Source of the DNA: Alcaligenes ammonioxydans
Lineage (GTDB): Bacteria > Pseudomonadota > Gammaproteobacteria > Burkholderiales > Burkholderiaceae_B
Direction of reading: 5' to 3'
DNA: 64,000 bases
Assembly: GCF_019343455.1 (NCBI RefSeq)
Contig: NZ_CP049362.1
Coordinates: 2,666,001 to 2,730,000 of the forward strand
Part shown: positions 30,896 to 40,140 of the stretch, piece after piece
How the letters are laid out: each line of letters begins with the position of its first letter
Numbering within the stretch: the first letter of the stretch is position 1
Notes under the pieces: generated by a model
What the model saw: the letters and a program-made list of their open reading frames with translations, nothing else
What the model was told of the DNA's origin: nothing
The model's database searches: none
Made by a program: the position numbers and the translations under genes

Positions 30896-31216
30896 AATTT
30901 ATGCTTTAAGAGTTGTTGCTAAAGACTGAACACTCGAATGTAGCATTGTCCACAAGGCTACAGAGCGCAAATAGTTCAAGCAAATATAAGCCAGGACAAG
31001 CAAAAAAGACCGAGAGGCCTGCGACCAGGGCGTTCGCGAAGAACGAGTAGATTTTATCGAACTCGCTTGCGCAGCATGCTGACAAGGACGCGATGCTCAC
31101 AGCAAGAGCACTGCATTTTATCGCGCAGTCATCAATACAGCCACAAGACAAGGACACAACGCGGGTATGCCTCCCTTGGCCTGGGCAGCCGCGCTGCGCG
31201 CCCAACGCGTCCTGCA
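30896..31216. other. intergenic region between pssA and ilvC
   Basis: No supported gene is present. A frame at 30906-31217 on the minus strand is Cys/Ala/Ser-rich, without a ribosome site or family resemblance, and is judged spurious. The pssA promoter must lie at the left edge, but no clear boxes are seen. Confidence 0.5.
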
Positions 31217-31256
31217 ATAAAAAAACCGGCTGACGCCGCGAGACGTCAGCCGGTTC
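31217..31256 (-). terminator. terminator of ilvC
   Basis: A 12-bp perfect stem (AACCGGCTGACG / CGTCAGCCGGTT) with an 8-nt loop is followed by T5 ATT on the minus strand, 46 bp after ilvC. Confidence 0.92.
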
Positions 31257-31301
31257 AGGTTCAAGACCAGAGCAGACTAGGCGCCTGCCCCGATATCAAA
31301 C

Positions 31302-32405
<1,104 letters not shown>

Positions 32406-32472
32406 TCATTACTTCCAGGACGGGGACACCGGCGTCTACACAGCACCAGACTGTGCATACCCTTTATAAGGC

Positions 32473-32490
32473 GCTGCCGTGAACGGCAGC
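32473..32490 (-). repeat. perfect inverted repeat between ilvN and ilvC
   Basis: GCTGCCG-N4-CGGCAGC is a stable 7-bp hairpin without a T run, followed on the minus strand by TTATAAAG. It may be a processing or pausing element, or an operator for a separate ilvC promoter whose -10 could be TATAAA. Confidence 0.5.
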
Positions 32491-32533
32491 CCCTTGAATA
32501 AAAGCGGTCATTCTGTCCTGAAAGAGCCTTGGC

Positions 32534-33025
32534 TTACAGCTTTAAGACACGCTCGCCACGGCTGACACCAGAGACCCCGGTGCGCACTGTTTCAAGAATG
32601 GCCGTGCGATCCAGCGCATTAATGAAAGCAGCAATTTTGTCTTGAACACCGGTCAGTTCGATGGTGTATGTCTTGTCCGTCACATCGATGATGCGGCCAC
32701 GGAAAATATCCGCCATGCGCTTCATCTCTTCACGTTCCTTGCCGACAGCCCGCACCTTGATGAGCATCAGTTCACGCTCGATGTGAGGGCCTTCGGACAG
32801 ATCCACCACCTTGACCACGTCAACCAGACGGTTCAAGTGCTTGGTGATCTGCTCGATGACGTCGTCCGCCCCTCGCGTCACGATGGTCATGCGAGACAGG
32901 GTGTCGTCCTCGGTAGGAGCAACCGTCAAGGTCTCGATGTTATAGCCACGAGCCGAAAACAGGCCAACCACACGGGACAGTGCGCCGGGCTCGTTTTCCA
33001 GAAGGATAGAAATGACGTGTTTCAT
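32534..33025 (-). CDS. ilvN: acetolactate synthase, regulatory (small) subunit
   Basis: This 163-residue regulatory subunit gives valine feedback inhibition to acetohydroxyacid synthase. The N-terminal ACT domain begins MKHVISILLENEPGALSRVVGLFSARGYNIETLTV, of which GLFSARGYNIETL is the signature. A second domain (ELMLIKVRA onward) is typical. It starts 10 bp after ilvB. The symbol ilvH is also used for this family. Confidence 0.94.
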   Translation of the reverse strand: MKHVISILLENEPGALSRVVGLFSARGYNIETLTVAPTEDDTLSRMTIVTRGADDVIEQITKHLNRLVDVVKVVDLSEGPHIERELMLIKVRAVGKEREEMKRMADIFRGRIIDVTDKTYTIELTGVQDKIAAFINALDRTAILETVRTGVSGVSRGERVLKL

Positions 33026-33035
33026 GATTCTCTCC

Positions 33036-34757
33036 TTACAGATCGTCAGGGCCCAAGAGCATTTCTGTCAGGCCACGGCCTGCTTTCACCATCGGGAACA
33101 CGTTTTCGGTTTGGTCCGTGATGAAGTTCAGAAATACCAGGCGGTCTTTGTGCGTGGTGAAGGCTTCGCGAATAGCGGGGACCACATCGGCTGGCTTGTC
33201 GATTTCCAGACCCACGTGACCGTAGCTTTCCACCAGTTTGACAAAGTCAGGCAATGCATCCACGTAGGACTCGGAATAGCGCGAGCCGTAATCGATCTGT
33301 TGCCACTGGCGCACCATGCCCAGATAACGATTGTTCAGACAAAGAATCTTGGGACTCAAGCGGTACTGTTTACACGTAGACAGCTCCTGGATATTCATCT
33401 GGATGGAGCCTTCACCGGTGATGACGGCAACATCCTGGCCTGGATTGGCCATCTGCACACCCATTGCGTAAGGCAAGCCCACGCCCATCGTGCCCAGGCC
33501 ACCGGAATTGATCCAGCGACGAGGCTTATTGAATTTGTAGTACTGCGCCGCCCACATCTGGTGCTGACCCACATCGGAAGTCACGAATGCGTTGCCGCCC
33601 GTCACTTCCCACAGGGACTCCACCACAAATTGCGGCTTGATCAGTTCGTCCGACTTGGCGTAGGCCAGCGAGTTCTTGCCCCGCCAGACATTGATCTGCT
33701 TCCACCAGTCGTTCAGGGAAGGCTGGTGCTGCGATTCCTGACGGCTTTGCGCATACAGCTCATTGAACTCGGTCAGCACGTCTTTGACACAGCCCACAAT
33801 CGGCACATCCACTTTCACGCGCTTGGAGATCACGGAAGGATCAATATCGATATGAATGATCTTGCGCGGATTCTGACCGAAATGACGGGTATTGCCGATC
33901 ACGCGGTCATCAAACCGCGCACCGACAGCGACCAGCACGTCGCAATGCTGCATGGTCATGTTGGCTTCATAGGTACCGTGCATGCCGGGCATGCCGATGT
34001 ACTGGTCGGCCGTGCCGGGATAGGCACCCAGACCCATCAAGGTCGTGGTGCAGGGTGCGCCACTGAGCTTGACCAGGTCATTGAGTTCGCTTTCTGCATT
34101 ACCCAGCACCACGCCACCACCCACGTAGATCAGCGGGCGCTCGGCGCTGTTGAGAATCTGGACAGCCTTTTTGATTTGCCCCTGATGGCCCTTGGTCACC
34201 GGCGCATAGGAGCGCATCTTGACCTCGCCACGCTTGGGCGTGTACTTGCACGTTGCGGTCGTAATATCTTTGGGGATATCAATCAGCACGGGGCCTGGAC
34301 GGCCGGTAGTGGCAATAAAGAATGCCTTGCGAATGGTATCGGCCAGATCACGGACATCGCGCACCAGAAAGTTGTGCTTGACGCAGGGACGGGTAATGCC
34401 AATGGCATCACATTCCTGGAAAGCATCTTCGCCAATGGCCTGCGTGCTGACCTGACCACTGATGATGACCATCGGAATGGAATCCAGGTACGCGGTCGCA
34501 ATACCGGTCACGGCATTGGTGACGCCCGGGCCACTGGTTACCAGTGCCACGCCAACTTTCTGGGACGAACGGGAATAGGCATCCGCAGCATGAACAGCGG
34601 CCTGTTCATGACGCACAAGAATGTGCTGGAAGCGGTCCTGCTTGAAGATTGCGTCGTAAATATAGAGAACGGCACCACCCGGGTATCCGAAAACGTGTTC
34701 TACGCCTTCGTCCGCGAGCGTGCGCACAACAATATCTGCGCCATTTAATTCAGACAT
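33036..34757 (-). CDS. ilvB: acetolactate synthase, catalytic (large) subunit
   Basis: This thiamine-diphosphate enzyme condenses pyruvate with pyruvate or 2-ketobutyrate, the first common step of branched-chain amino acid synthesis. The 573-residue protein has the catalytic Glu51 (RHEQAAVHAADAYSR), GLGTMGVGLPYAMG, and the cofactor motif GEGSIQMNIQEL through LNNRYLGMVRQWQ. ATG 34757 has AAAGGA nine bases upstream and gives MSELNGADIVVR. The frame stays open about 200 bp further upstream, but that part is not family-like and overlaps the leader. It is the first gene of ilvB-N-C. Confidence 0.96.
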   Translation of the reverse strand: MSELNGADIVVRTLADEGVEHVFGYPGGAVLYIYDAIFKQDRFQHILVRHEQAAVHAADAYSRSSQKVGVALVTSGPGVTNAVTGIATAYLDSIPMVIISGQVSTQAIGEDAFQECDAIGITRPCVKHNFLVRDVRDLADTIRKAFFIATTGRPGPVLIDIPKDITTATCKYTPKRGEVKMRSYAPVTKGHQGQIKKAVQILNSAERPLIYVGGGVVLGNAESELNDLVKLSGAPCTTTLMGLGAYPGTADQYIGMPGMHGTYEANMTMQHCDVLVAVGARFDDRVIGNTRHFGQNPRKIIHIDIDPSVISKRVKVDVPIVGCVKDVLTEFNELYAQSRQESQHQPSLNDWWKQINVWRGKNSLAYAKSDELIKPQFVVESLWEVTGGNAFVTSDVGQHQMWAAQYYKFNKPRRWINSGGLGTMGVGLPYAMGVQMANPGQDVAVITGEGSIQMNIQELSTCKQYRLSPKILCLNNRYLGMVRQWQQIDYGSRYSESYVDALPDFVKLVESYGHVGLEIDKPADVVPAIREAFTTHKDRLVFLNFITDQTENVFPMVKAGRGLTEMLLGPDDL

Positions 34758-34995
34758 GAGTTTTCCTTTCAGTCTTGCTCTGCAATATCGATCGACCACG
34801 ACGGTCCGAGCTTGAACCGATGTCAGCAACATGATCTGGCGCTTCATGGTCCACAGGACCACACCACCCAGACACATTACCGTCCGGCCTGCACTCTTCG
34901 ACACCCAGTGCGTGCACACAAAAACGTATGCGTTAGCTTGAAACGGAAGTCCTGGCATCCCACGCTTGTGACGCGGCCAGCAACAAAGTTTTTAG

Positions 34996-35026
34996 GCGCA
35001 AAAAACCGGGCGGATGGCCCGGTTAA
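34996..35026 (-). promoter_or_regulatory. candidate ilvB attenuator (terminator in leader)
   Basis: The stem AACCGGGC / GCCCGGTT with a 4-5 nt loop and six T on the minus strand lies 240 bp upstream of ilvB. No minus-strand gene precedes it, so it is not an ordinary gene terminator. Attenuation of the ilvB transcript is the likeliest use. The alternative is that it blocks antisense readthrough and the ilvB promoter lies downstream of it. Confidence 0.55.
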
Positions 35027-35135
35027 CAGTGCCTCGCTACAATTTGCTCGGATACGGAGCAAAAACACCTGGTTACTTTACCTTGCCTGCACAAAGCGAG
35101 CAACTGTGATTGTTGGTAAAGTGCAAAAAAACAGG

Positions 35136-35165
35136 CTTAAAGCGGGCATACGTAAAACGATATAC
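35136..35165 (+). promoter_or_regulatory. candidate promoter of the FUSC gene
   Basis: TTAAAG and TATACT are spaced by about 18 bp, ending roughly 30 bp before the FUSC start codon. The -35 match is poor. Confidence 0.35.
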
Positions 35166-35197
35166 TGTCTACCTATGACGAGCTGTCCGGGTATTTT

Positions 35198-37483
35198 ATG
35201 GCATCGCCCATTCCACAATTAAAACAATTCCTGTATAGCCACTACTTTTTCGGTGGACTGCGCCAGTCCATCGGGGTACTGCTGCCGGTCATTATTTTGG
35301 GCCGGTTTTTTGGTCACTATGACATCGGGGTCATTGCGTCCATGGGCGCGACCTGCGTTGCCATCATTGACCAGCCCGGCGGCCCGCGCCGCTACCGCAA
35401 CAATGAAATGCTCGGCGGTATTGCCTTGGGCACGGTCACCGTGGGCCTGACCGGCTTAGCCTCCAGTTCCCCTTTGCTGCTGGTGCTGTGCGTCCCCTTG
35501 CTCTGCTTTCTGTACAGCATGTTTTCTGTCTTTGGTCGCCGCGGCGGGCTGATCGGTTTTGCTGCCCTGCTGCTGATGACCTTGACGATGCGCTTTCCCA
35601 TGCAGCCTCATGAAGTGCTGGCGCACACCCTTTACTCGTTTGCCGGCGGCCTGTCCTATTATCTGTTCAGCACGCTGTTTCGACGCTTGTTCTGGTATCG
35701 GGAAGAACGTCAGACTCTGGCTGTTGCACTGTTTGCCACCGCTGAGTACATGGAAGCCCGATCACAGTTCTATGACTCCAGCTCGGATCTGGACGCTTGC
35801 TATCGGCGGCTGATCAACCTTCAATCCAATATGACCGAAAAGCATCAGGCGGCCCGCGATGTGGTACTGCGCGAACTGCCACGCGGTCATGGGCGGGGAG
35901 ATCATCACCGCAAGGCGCTGCTGACCATCTTTCTGAACATGGTCAGCATTCTGGACTCGCTGGTTGCCACTTACACCGACTACACCGTCCTGCGCCGCCA
36001 GCTTTCCGACAGCGATTTTATGGTTTTTGCGCGTGACGGCTTGCACAAGCTGTCGCTGGATATTGGCCGCATCGCCATGAATGTTTCACGCAGCGCTCGC
36101 ACAACCCGTCGCTCCAGCGTCAAAGCGGAAATCCGCGCCATGGAATACGAGCTGGAGAAATACAAACGTCAGGGTATGTCTCAATCCGACCCCGAAACGT
36201 ATGCCCTGTTAGTCCAGGTGCTGCGCCGCATGCGCAACCTGAACCGGATCGTCGACAGCATGGCCAGCCTGTCACACAGAGCCAGCCAGAATCTTCCGGT
36301 CGACCAGTACCTGAACAAATCACTCAGCCGCATGCTGTCGCGCGAAGAACTGCGTATGGGCATGCTGACCAGTAATCTCAAGCTGAAGTCCTCGCACTTC
36401 CGCTATGCAGCACGTGTCAGCATCGCCTCCATCGTGGCCCTGGGAATTGGTGCACTTAGCGCTCACTTCCAAAGCGAACTGGGCCTGGTCAGTGCCCTGA
36501 CCGCTCACAGTTACTGGATCATCCTGACAATTCTGGTGATCATGAAACCGGGCTTTGCCATCACCCGTCAACGTAATGGCTGGCGGCTGTTTGGCACGAT
36601 ACTGGGCTGTGCGGCGGCCTTTCTGCTGCTCAAGCTCACCGATAACCGTGAGCTGTATCTGATTGCCATGTTGCTGGCCTATCTGCTTGGCAACAGTCTG
36701 GTTCAATTGAACTTCTTGTTATCCGCCCTGTTCAATACCATTTTTGTCATTCTGTCCTTCCAGTTCCTGTCTACAGGCGGCTCTTTCATTATTGGAGAGC
36801 GCCTGGTCGATACGCTGATCGGTTGCGGCATTGCCATGGCGGCCAGTTATTTGCTCCCGAACTGGGAATCCACGGCTATGACGGGCCTGGCACGCGCAGC
36901 CTTGGCCGCCAATAAAGAGTTCTGGCGGGCCGGTCTGGAGTTCGCTCGTCTGAGTCGTCTGCACAACCAGAACCTCAGAAATGATAAAGCGGGCGAACCC
37001 ACGATGACAGAGGCTCAGAAAGCTCAGGTGGATCTGGATTTGATGGAAGCCGACACCGCCTGGCAGGTGGCGAACAAGAATGTTCACATTGCCTTTAGCA
37101 ACTTTGCCTCGGCCTTCTATCGCATGATGGACGAACCTGTCAGCCGACAAGCCAATGTGTCCCTGCTGAACAATCTGCTGATTCAGAACCATGTGCTGGC
37201 CTCGCAGATCAGTGCCGCAGCCCCGCTTCTGGCTAATTTGAGCCAGATTCCGCCAGGCATCCAAAACGCTCTGGATGCGATTGGTGCACTCATCAACGAT
37301 CAGGATGCAGACCCGCCCGCCTCCATCGAAACGGAAGGCGAACTGGCCATGCTGGCCTACCCAATCCGTCAAATGAGCAAGGCAGCCCAGTTGATTCGCC
37401 AGGATATGAGAGGGCTGGAATACAGTGCTGGCCCACAGCTGCCACCCGAGCGCAAGCAGGAGCTGAACCAGCAAGGGGCTTGA
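35198..37483 (+). CDS. FUSC family inner-membrane protein (YccS/aromatic acid exporter type)
   Basis: This 761-residue protein has the FUSC layout: five to six N-terminal membrane helices, a soluble region of about 200 residues (roughly 170-370), a second membrane bundle (about 400-530, including SYWIILTILVIMKPGFAITR and GTILGCAAAFLLLKL), and a soluble C-terminal domain. The segment MKPGFAITRQRNGWRLFGTI is the most diagnostic. Relatives are proposed efflux proteins for aromatic acids or unknown envelope proteins; the substrate here is unknown. No strong ribosome site precedes ATG 35198. It stands alone, with a heptad repeat and terminator downstream. Confidence 0.88.
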   Translation: MASPIPQLKQFLYSHYFFGGLRQSIGVLLPVIILGRFFGHYDIGVIASMGATCVAIIDQPGGPRRYRNNEMLGGIALGTVTVGLTGLASSSPLLLVLCVPLLCFLYSMFSVFGRRGGLIGFAALLLMTLTMRFPMQPHEVLAHTLYSFAGGLSYYLFSTLFRRLFWYREERQTLAVALFATAEYMEARSQFYDSSSDLDACYRRLINLQSNMTEKHQAARDVVLRELPRGHGRGDHHRKALLTIFLNMVSILDSLVATYTDYTVLRRQLSDSDFMVFARDGLHKLSLDIGRIAMNVSRSARTTRRSSVKAEIRAMEYELEKYKRQGMSQSDPETYALLVQVLRRMRNLNRIVDSMASLSHRASQNLPVDQYLNKSLSRMLSREELRMGMLTSNLKLKSSHFRYAARVSIASIVALGIGALSAHFQSELGLVSALTAHSYWIILTILVIMKPGFAITRQRNGWRLFGTILGCAAAFLLLKLTDNRELYLIAMLLAYLLGNSLVQLNFLLSALFNTIFVILSFQFLSTGGSFIIGERLVDTLIGCGIAMAASYLLPNWESTAMTGLARAALAANKEFWRAGLEFARLSRLHNQNLRNDKAGEPTMTEAQKAQVDLDLMEADTAWQVANKNVHIAFSNFASAFYRMMDEPVSRQANVSLLNNLLIQNHVLASQISAAAPLLANLSQIPPGIQNALDAIGALINDQDADPPASIETEGELAMLAYPIRQMSKAAQLIRQDMRGLEYSAGPQLPPERKQELNQQGA

Positions 37484-37533
37484 TGACCATGCCCCGCTTA
37501 CCTAAGGAACTCACTGTCAGAGCCGAATAAACA

Positions 37534-37596
37534 AAAGCACAAAGCACAAAGCACAAAGCACAAAGCACAAAGCACAAAGCACAAAGCACAAAGCAC
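37534..37596. repeat. nine perfect tandem copies of AAAGCAC
   Basis: Sixty-three bases consist of exactly nine uninterrupted copies of the heptamer AAAGCAC, 50 bp after the FUSC stop codon and before its terminator. Such perfect arrays are prone to slippage, so copy number is likely variable between strains. It lies in the 3' untranslated part of the FUSC transcript. Confidence 0.97.
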
Positions 37597-37642
37597 AAGA
37601 GCATAGGGCGCGAAGCCCTCATCTGGTCGCAGCACTAAAAAG

Positions 37643-37684
37643 AAAAAGGCAAGGCGCAATATACATGGCCTTGCCTTTCCTTTT
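37643..37684. terminator. bidirectional terminator between FUSC gene and yaaA
   Basis: An 11-bp stem (AAAGGCAAGGC / GCCTTGCCTTT) with a 12-nt loop is flanked by an A-rich left side and CCTTTT on the right. It serves both converging genes. Confidence 0.8.
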
Positions 37685-37753
37685 CATCTCTGCAACACCG
37701 CTGATCCGCTAACGAGCTGCCCCTACGGCGCAAGCCATAAATCTATCTGCGCA

Positions 37754-38539
37754 TCAAGCCTTGGCGTCCTGCTCGGAGCGACGAAACACCAGCTTGTCCT
37801 CGCTGGAGAGCTCAGGCTGGAACACATAGCCTTCACGATCAAAGGCCTTCAAAGCCTCTACCGTTTGAACACGATTATCAATCACAAAGCGGGCCATCAA
37901 ACCACGCGCTTTCTTGGCATAAAAACTGATGATCTTCCAGACGCCATTCTTCTCGTCCTGGAAAACACACTGCACCACGCGAGCTCGCAGGGATTTTTGA
38001 TCCACCGCCTTGAAATACTCTTCCGACGCAAGGTTCAAGACAACAGGATCAGCATCACCTTCCTGACGCTCGTTCAGATAATTGGCAATACGGCTTCCCC
38101 AATAAGCGTACAAATTCGCACCACCGGGATTCCTCAAACGAGTGCCCATTTCCAAACGATAGGGCCGCATCAAGTCCAAAGGACGCAAGGCTCCATAAAG
38201 CCCACTCAAGATCACGATGTGATCCTGAGCCCACTTGAGTTCCTTGTCCGACAAATCCGTGGCAGCCAAGCCCTCATACACATCGCCGTTAAACGCCAAA
38301 ATAGCCTGTCGTGCGTTGGAGCGGTCAAACTTGGGCTCCCACTCCTGATAGCGCTGAACGTTCAGCCGTGCCAGATCGTCACTCAGCTTCATCAGGCCCG
38401 CTATATCCTCTTCGGACTGAGTGCGCAAAATATCAATCAAGCCTTGCGCCTGCTCCACAAACAAGGGTTGGGTTTCCAGCTGTGTACGTACAGGAGAATC
38501 GTAATCCAGCTTCTTGGCTGGCGAGAGCAATAACAACAT
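37754..38539 (-). CDS. yaaA: peroxide stress protein YaaA (UPF0246)
   Basis: This 261-residue member of the YaaA family limits free iron and oxidative damage under peroxide stress in Escherichia coli. The N-terminus MLLLLSPAKKLDYDSP is the family signature, followed by LSGLYGALRPLDLMRPYRLEMG and a conserved NLASEEYFKAV. The C-terminus includes FYAKKARGLMARFVIDNR. A perfect 10-bp inverted repeat lies 26 bp upstream of the start codon and may control it. Downstream it converges with the FUSC gene. Confidence 0.93.
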   Translation of the reverse strand: MLLLLSPAKKLDYDSPVRTQLETQPLFVEQAQGLIDILRTQSEEDIAGLMKLSDDLARLNVQRYQEWEPKFDRSNARQAILAFNGDVYEGLAATDLSDKELKWAQDHIVILSGLYGALRPLDLMRPYRLEMGTRLRNPGGANLYAYWGSRIANYLNERQEGDADPVVLNLASEEYFKAVDQKSLRARVVQCVFQDEKNGVWKIISFYAKKARGLMARFVIDNRVQTVEALKAFDREGYVFQPELSSEDKLVFRRSEQDAKA

Positions 38540-38564
38540 GCGCCTATATCCTTTCTAACCAAAC

Positions 38565-38588
38565 AGATAAAGGGAGCCCCCTTTATCT
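38565..38588. repeat. perfect 10-bp inverted repeat upstream of yaaA
   Basis: AGATAAAGGG-N4-CCCTTTATCT is centred about 38 bp before the yaaA ATG. It could be a leader hairpin sequestering the start region, or an operator. It has no long T run, so it is not a clear terminator. Confidence 0.7.
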
Positions 38589-38597
38589 GCCATGAAC

Positions 38598-38626
38598 AAA
38601 AAACGCGCTGACCGCGATTAGCGCGC
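38598..38626 (-). terminator. terminator overlapping the end of the hydroxybutyrate dehydrogenase gene
   Basis: A CGCGCT/AGCGCG stem with a 10-nt loop is followed by six T on the minus strand. The upper arm and loop include the last codons and stop of the dehydrogenase gene. Confidence 0.6.
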
Positions 38627-39400
38627 CGTCCAGCCACCATCCAGGCTGAGCGTCGTCCCCGTCATCTGATCTGCAGCAGCCGAACACAGGAACACCGCCG
38701 CCCCACCCAATTGCTCGGGCGTCACAAACTGCAGGGAAGGCTGCTTCTCTGCCAGCAACTCGCGAGCAGCGGCTTCAATATCCATGCCTTTTTGCTGACT
38801 GATGGCCTCAATCTGCTTTTCCACCAGCGGTGTGCGGACCCACCCGGGACAAATCGCATTGCACGTAATGCCCTTGCCGGCATTTTCCAGCGCCGTCACT
38901 TTGGTCAGCCCAACAACGCCATGCTTGGCCGCCACATACGCCGACTTATTCACCGAGGCCACCAAACCATGGGCCGAAGCGATATTGATGATTCGTCCCC
39001 ACCCCTGCTTTTGCATGATGGGCAAGGCAGCGGCCGTACCATGAAAGACAGCAGACAGGTTCAGCGCAATAATGGCGTTCCATTTGTCGACAGGAAAGTC
39101 CTCAATGGTTGCTGTGTACTGGATGCCAGCGTTATTGACCAGAATATCCAGGCCACCCAGGGCTTGCGCGGCCTTGGCAACAAAATCACGTGTCGCCTGG
39201 GCGTCACTCAGGTCCGCATTCAGATAATAGGCGTGGATGCCGAATCTGGACTCCAGAGAACTGCGCTCGCGCTCGATATCTTCAGGCTGACCAAAACCGT
39301 TGATCACCACATCCGCACCTGCTTTTGCCAATTCGGTGGCCATGGCCAGACCAATACCACTGGTCGATCCCGTTACGATCGCTTTTTTACCTTTCAGCAT
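38618..39400 (-). CDS. 3-hydroxybutyrate dehydrogenase (SDR family)
   Basis: This 260-residue short-chain dehydrogenase oxidises D-3-hydroxybutyrate to acetoacetate with NAD, as in polyhydroxybutyrate turnover. It has the TGxxxGIG motif (VTGSTSGIGLAMA, residues about 8-20) and NNAG (VNNAGIQYTATIEDF). The catalytic Ser-Tyr-Lys set is in IASAHGLVASVNKSAYVAAKHG. The H-G-L-V-A-S-x-x-K-S-A-Y context and NAICPGWVRTPLVEKQI match bacterial hydroxybutyrate dehydrogenases. ATG 39400 has GAGGT seven bases upstream. The gene stands alone. Confidence 0.9.
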   Translation of the reverse strand: MLKGKKAIVTGSTSGIGLAMATELAKAGADVVINGFGQPEDIERERSSLESRFGIHAYYLNADLSDAQATRDFVAKAAQALGGLDILVNNAGIQYTATIEDFPVDKWNAIIALNLSAVFHGTAAALPIMQKQGWGRIINIASAHGLVASVNKSAYVAAKHGVVGLTKVTALENAGKGITCNAICPGWVRTPLVEKQIEAISQQKGMDIEAAARELLAEKQPSLQFVTPEQLGGAAVFLCSAAADQMTGTTLSLDGGWTAR

Positions 39401-39404
39401 AGAT

Positions 39405-39708
39405 ACCTCGTGAGTATGGACAACAGAGAACTGAAACCTCAAGTGTACTCGCCGCTCTGCATGGCCGGACAAGACGTCAGGAGAGTTTTGTCCGAGCTGA
39501 GCGCCCACCCCGCGGGGCGACAGATAGCCCCGTAACACCGGAGTAATCTGTGCTCACGTGGGCATCGACACAGGTCATGTCTGCCCAATCGGAACGGAGA
39601 ACCCGCGTTTCGGCAGGCAATTGCCCGTCAGACAGCCATACGTTTCCCACTTTAACGCCGCAACATGACAGGCAACTGGCCAACAAAACCGACAAGGCAA
39701 ATAGAAAA
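39405..39708. other. intergenic region upstream of the hydroxybutyrate dehydrogenase gene
   Basis: About 300 bp lie between the dehydrogenase start and the tRNA-Ser terminator. No gene or clear promoter was recognised. Confidence 0.4.
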
Positions 39709-39743
39709 CAAAAAAGCCCTTGAATAATCAAGGGCTTTTAAAA
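39709..39743 (-). terminator. terminator of tRNA-Ser(CGA)
   Basis: The stem AAGCCCTTGA / TCAAGGGCTT with a 4-nt loop is flanked by T residues on the minus strand, directly after the tRNA. Confidence 0.88.
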
Positions 39744-39750
39744 TTCTAAG

Positions 39751-39840
39751 TGGCGGACAGGGTGGGATTCGAACCCACGGTACGCTTGCACGTACGCCTG
39801 ATTTCGAGTCAGGTACATTCGACCACTCTGCCACCTGTCC
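39751..39840 (-). tRNA. tRNA-Ser (anticodon CGA)
   Basis: This 90-nt class II tRNA includes CCA. Acceptor GGACAGG pairs with CCTGTCC and the discriminator is G. The anticodon loop ACTCGAAAT gives CGA. The long variable arm is built on GTACGTGCAAGCGTAC, and the T-loop is GTTCGAATC. Confidence 0.95.
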
Positions 39841-40140
39841 GCGATTGCTTATATGGTTACAAGCAAGCCCATAAATATAGATGAAAGAATGCGTTTTGAC
39901 AAGCACTAACCGTGTAGAGTGACTCGTTCCACGCGCACGGTCAGTCGGCGGAACCTGCCTCAGAACCCAAAGTATTCTTTTCGATCAAGGGTTTACCCTT
40001 TATTTTCGACTGTTTTGCTTGTTTGCTCTGGTAGGCGGGCCTATATTGGAATCACACATTGATGCATCGCAGCCCTGCCTTTTCTCCGGCAGTCCTTGTA
40101 ATTCCAGTGCAAAACACTGGACTTGATAAAAGGAATTGTC
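39841..40140. other. intergenic region between tRNA-Ser(CGA) and the EF-hand membrane protein
   Basis: The 300 bp hold the tRNA promoter region on one side and the leader of the small membrane protein gene on the other. No gene is seen. AAAGGA precedes ATG 40141. Confidence 0.4.

Larger units (their letters stand above)
34758..35197. other. ilvB leader / divergent region to the FUSC gene
   Basis: This 440-bp divergent region holds a terminator-like hairpin on the ilvB strand (34996-35026) and a possible plus-strand promoter near 35136-35165. A short GTG-started frame from 35068 on the minus strand (FLLRIRANC and on) runs through the hairpin. It has only a few Leu and Ile codons and is a weak leader-peptide candidate. 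Confidence 0.5.

Noticed and set aside
30906..31217. Minus-strand frame of 103 codons between pssA and ilvC
   Set aside because: It has no ribosome site and a Cys/Ser/Ala composition, and it overlaps the ilvC terminator edge.
34758..34958. In-frame upstream extension of ilvB
   Set aside because: ATG 34757 has a good ribosome site and gives the family N-terminus; the extension is not family-like.
34877..35068. GTG-started short frame as an ilv leader peptide
   Set aside because: It has too few Leu, Ile and Val codons and runs through the hairpin. It is kept only as a weak possibility, not as a gene.
37534..37596. Tandem array considered as CRISPR
   Set aside because: The unit is 7 bp with no spacers, and no cas genes are nearby.
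37293..37622. Minus-strand frame with repeated FVLCAL units
   Set aside because: The repeat units are the translation of the AAAGCAC array; there is no ribosome site and no family resemblance.
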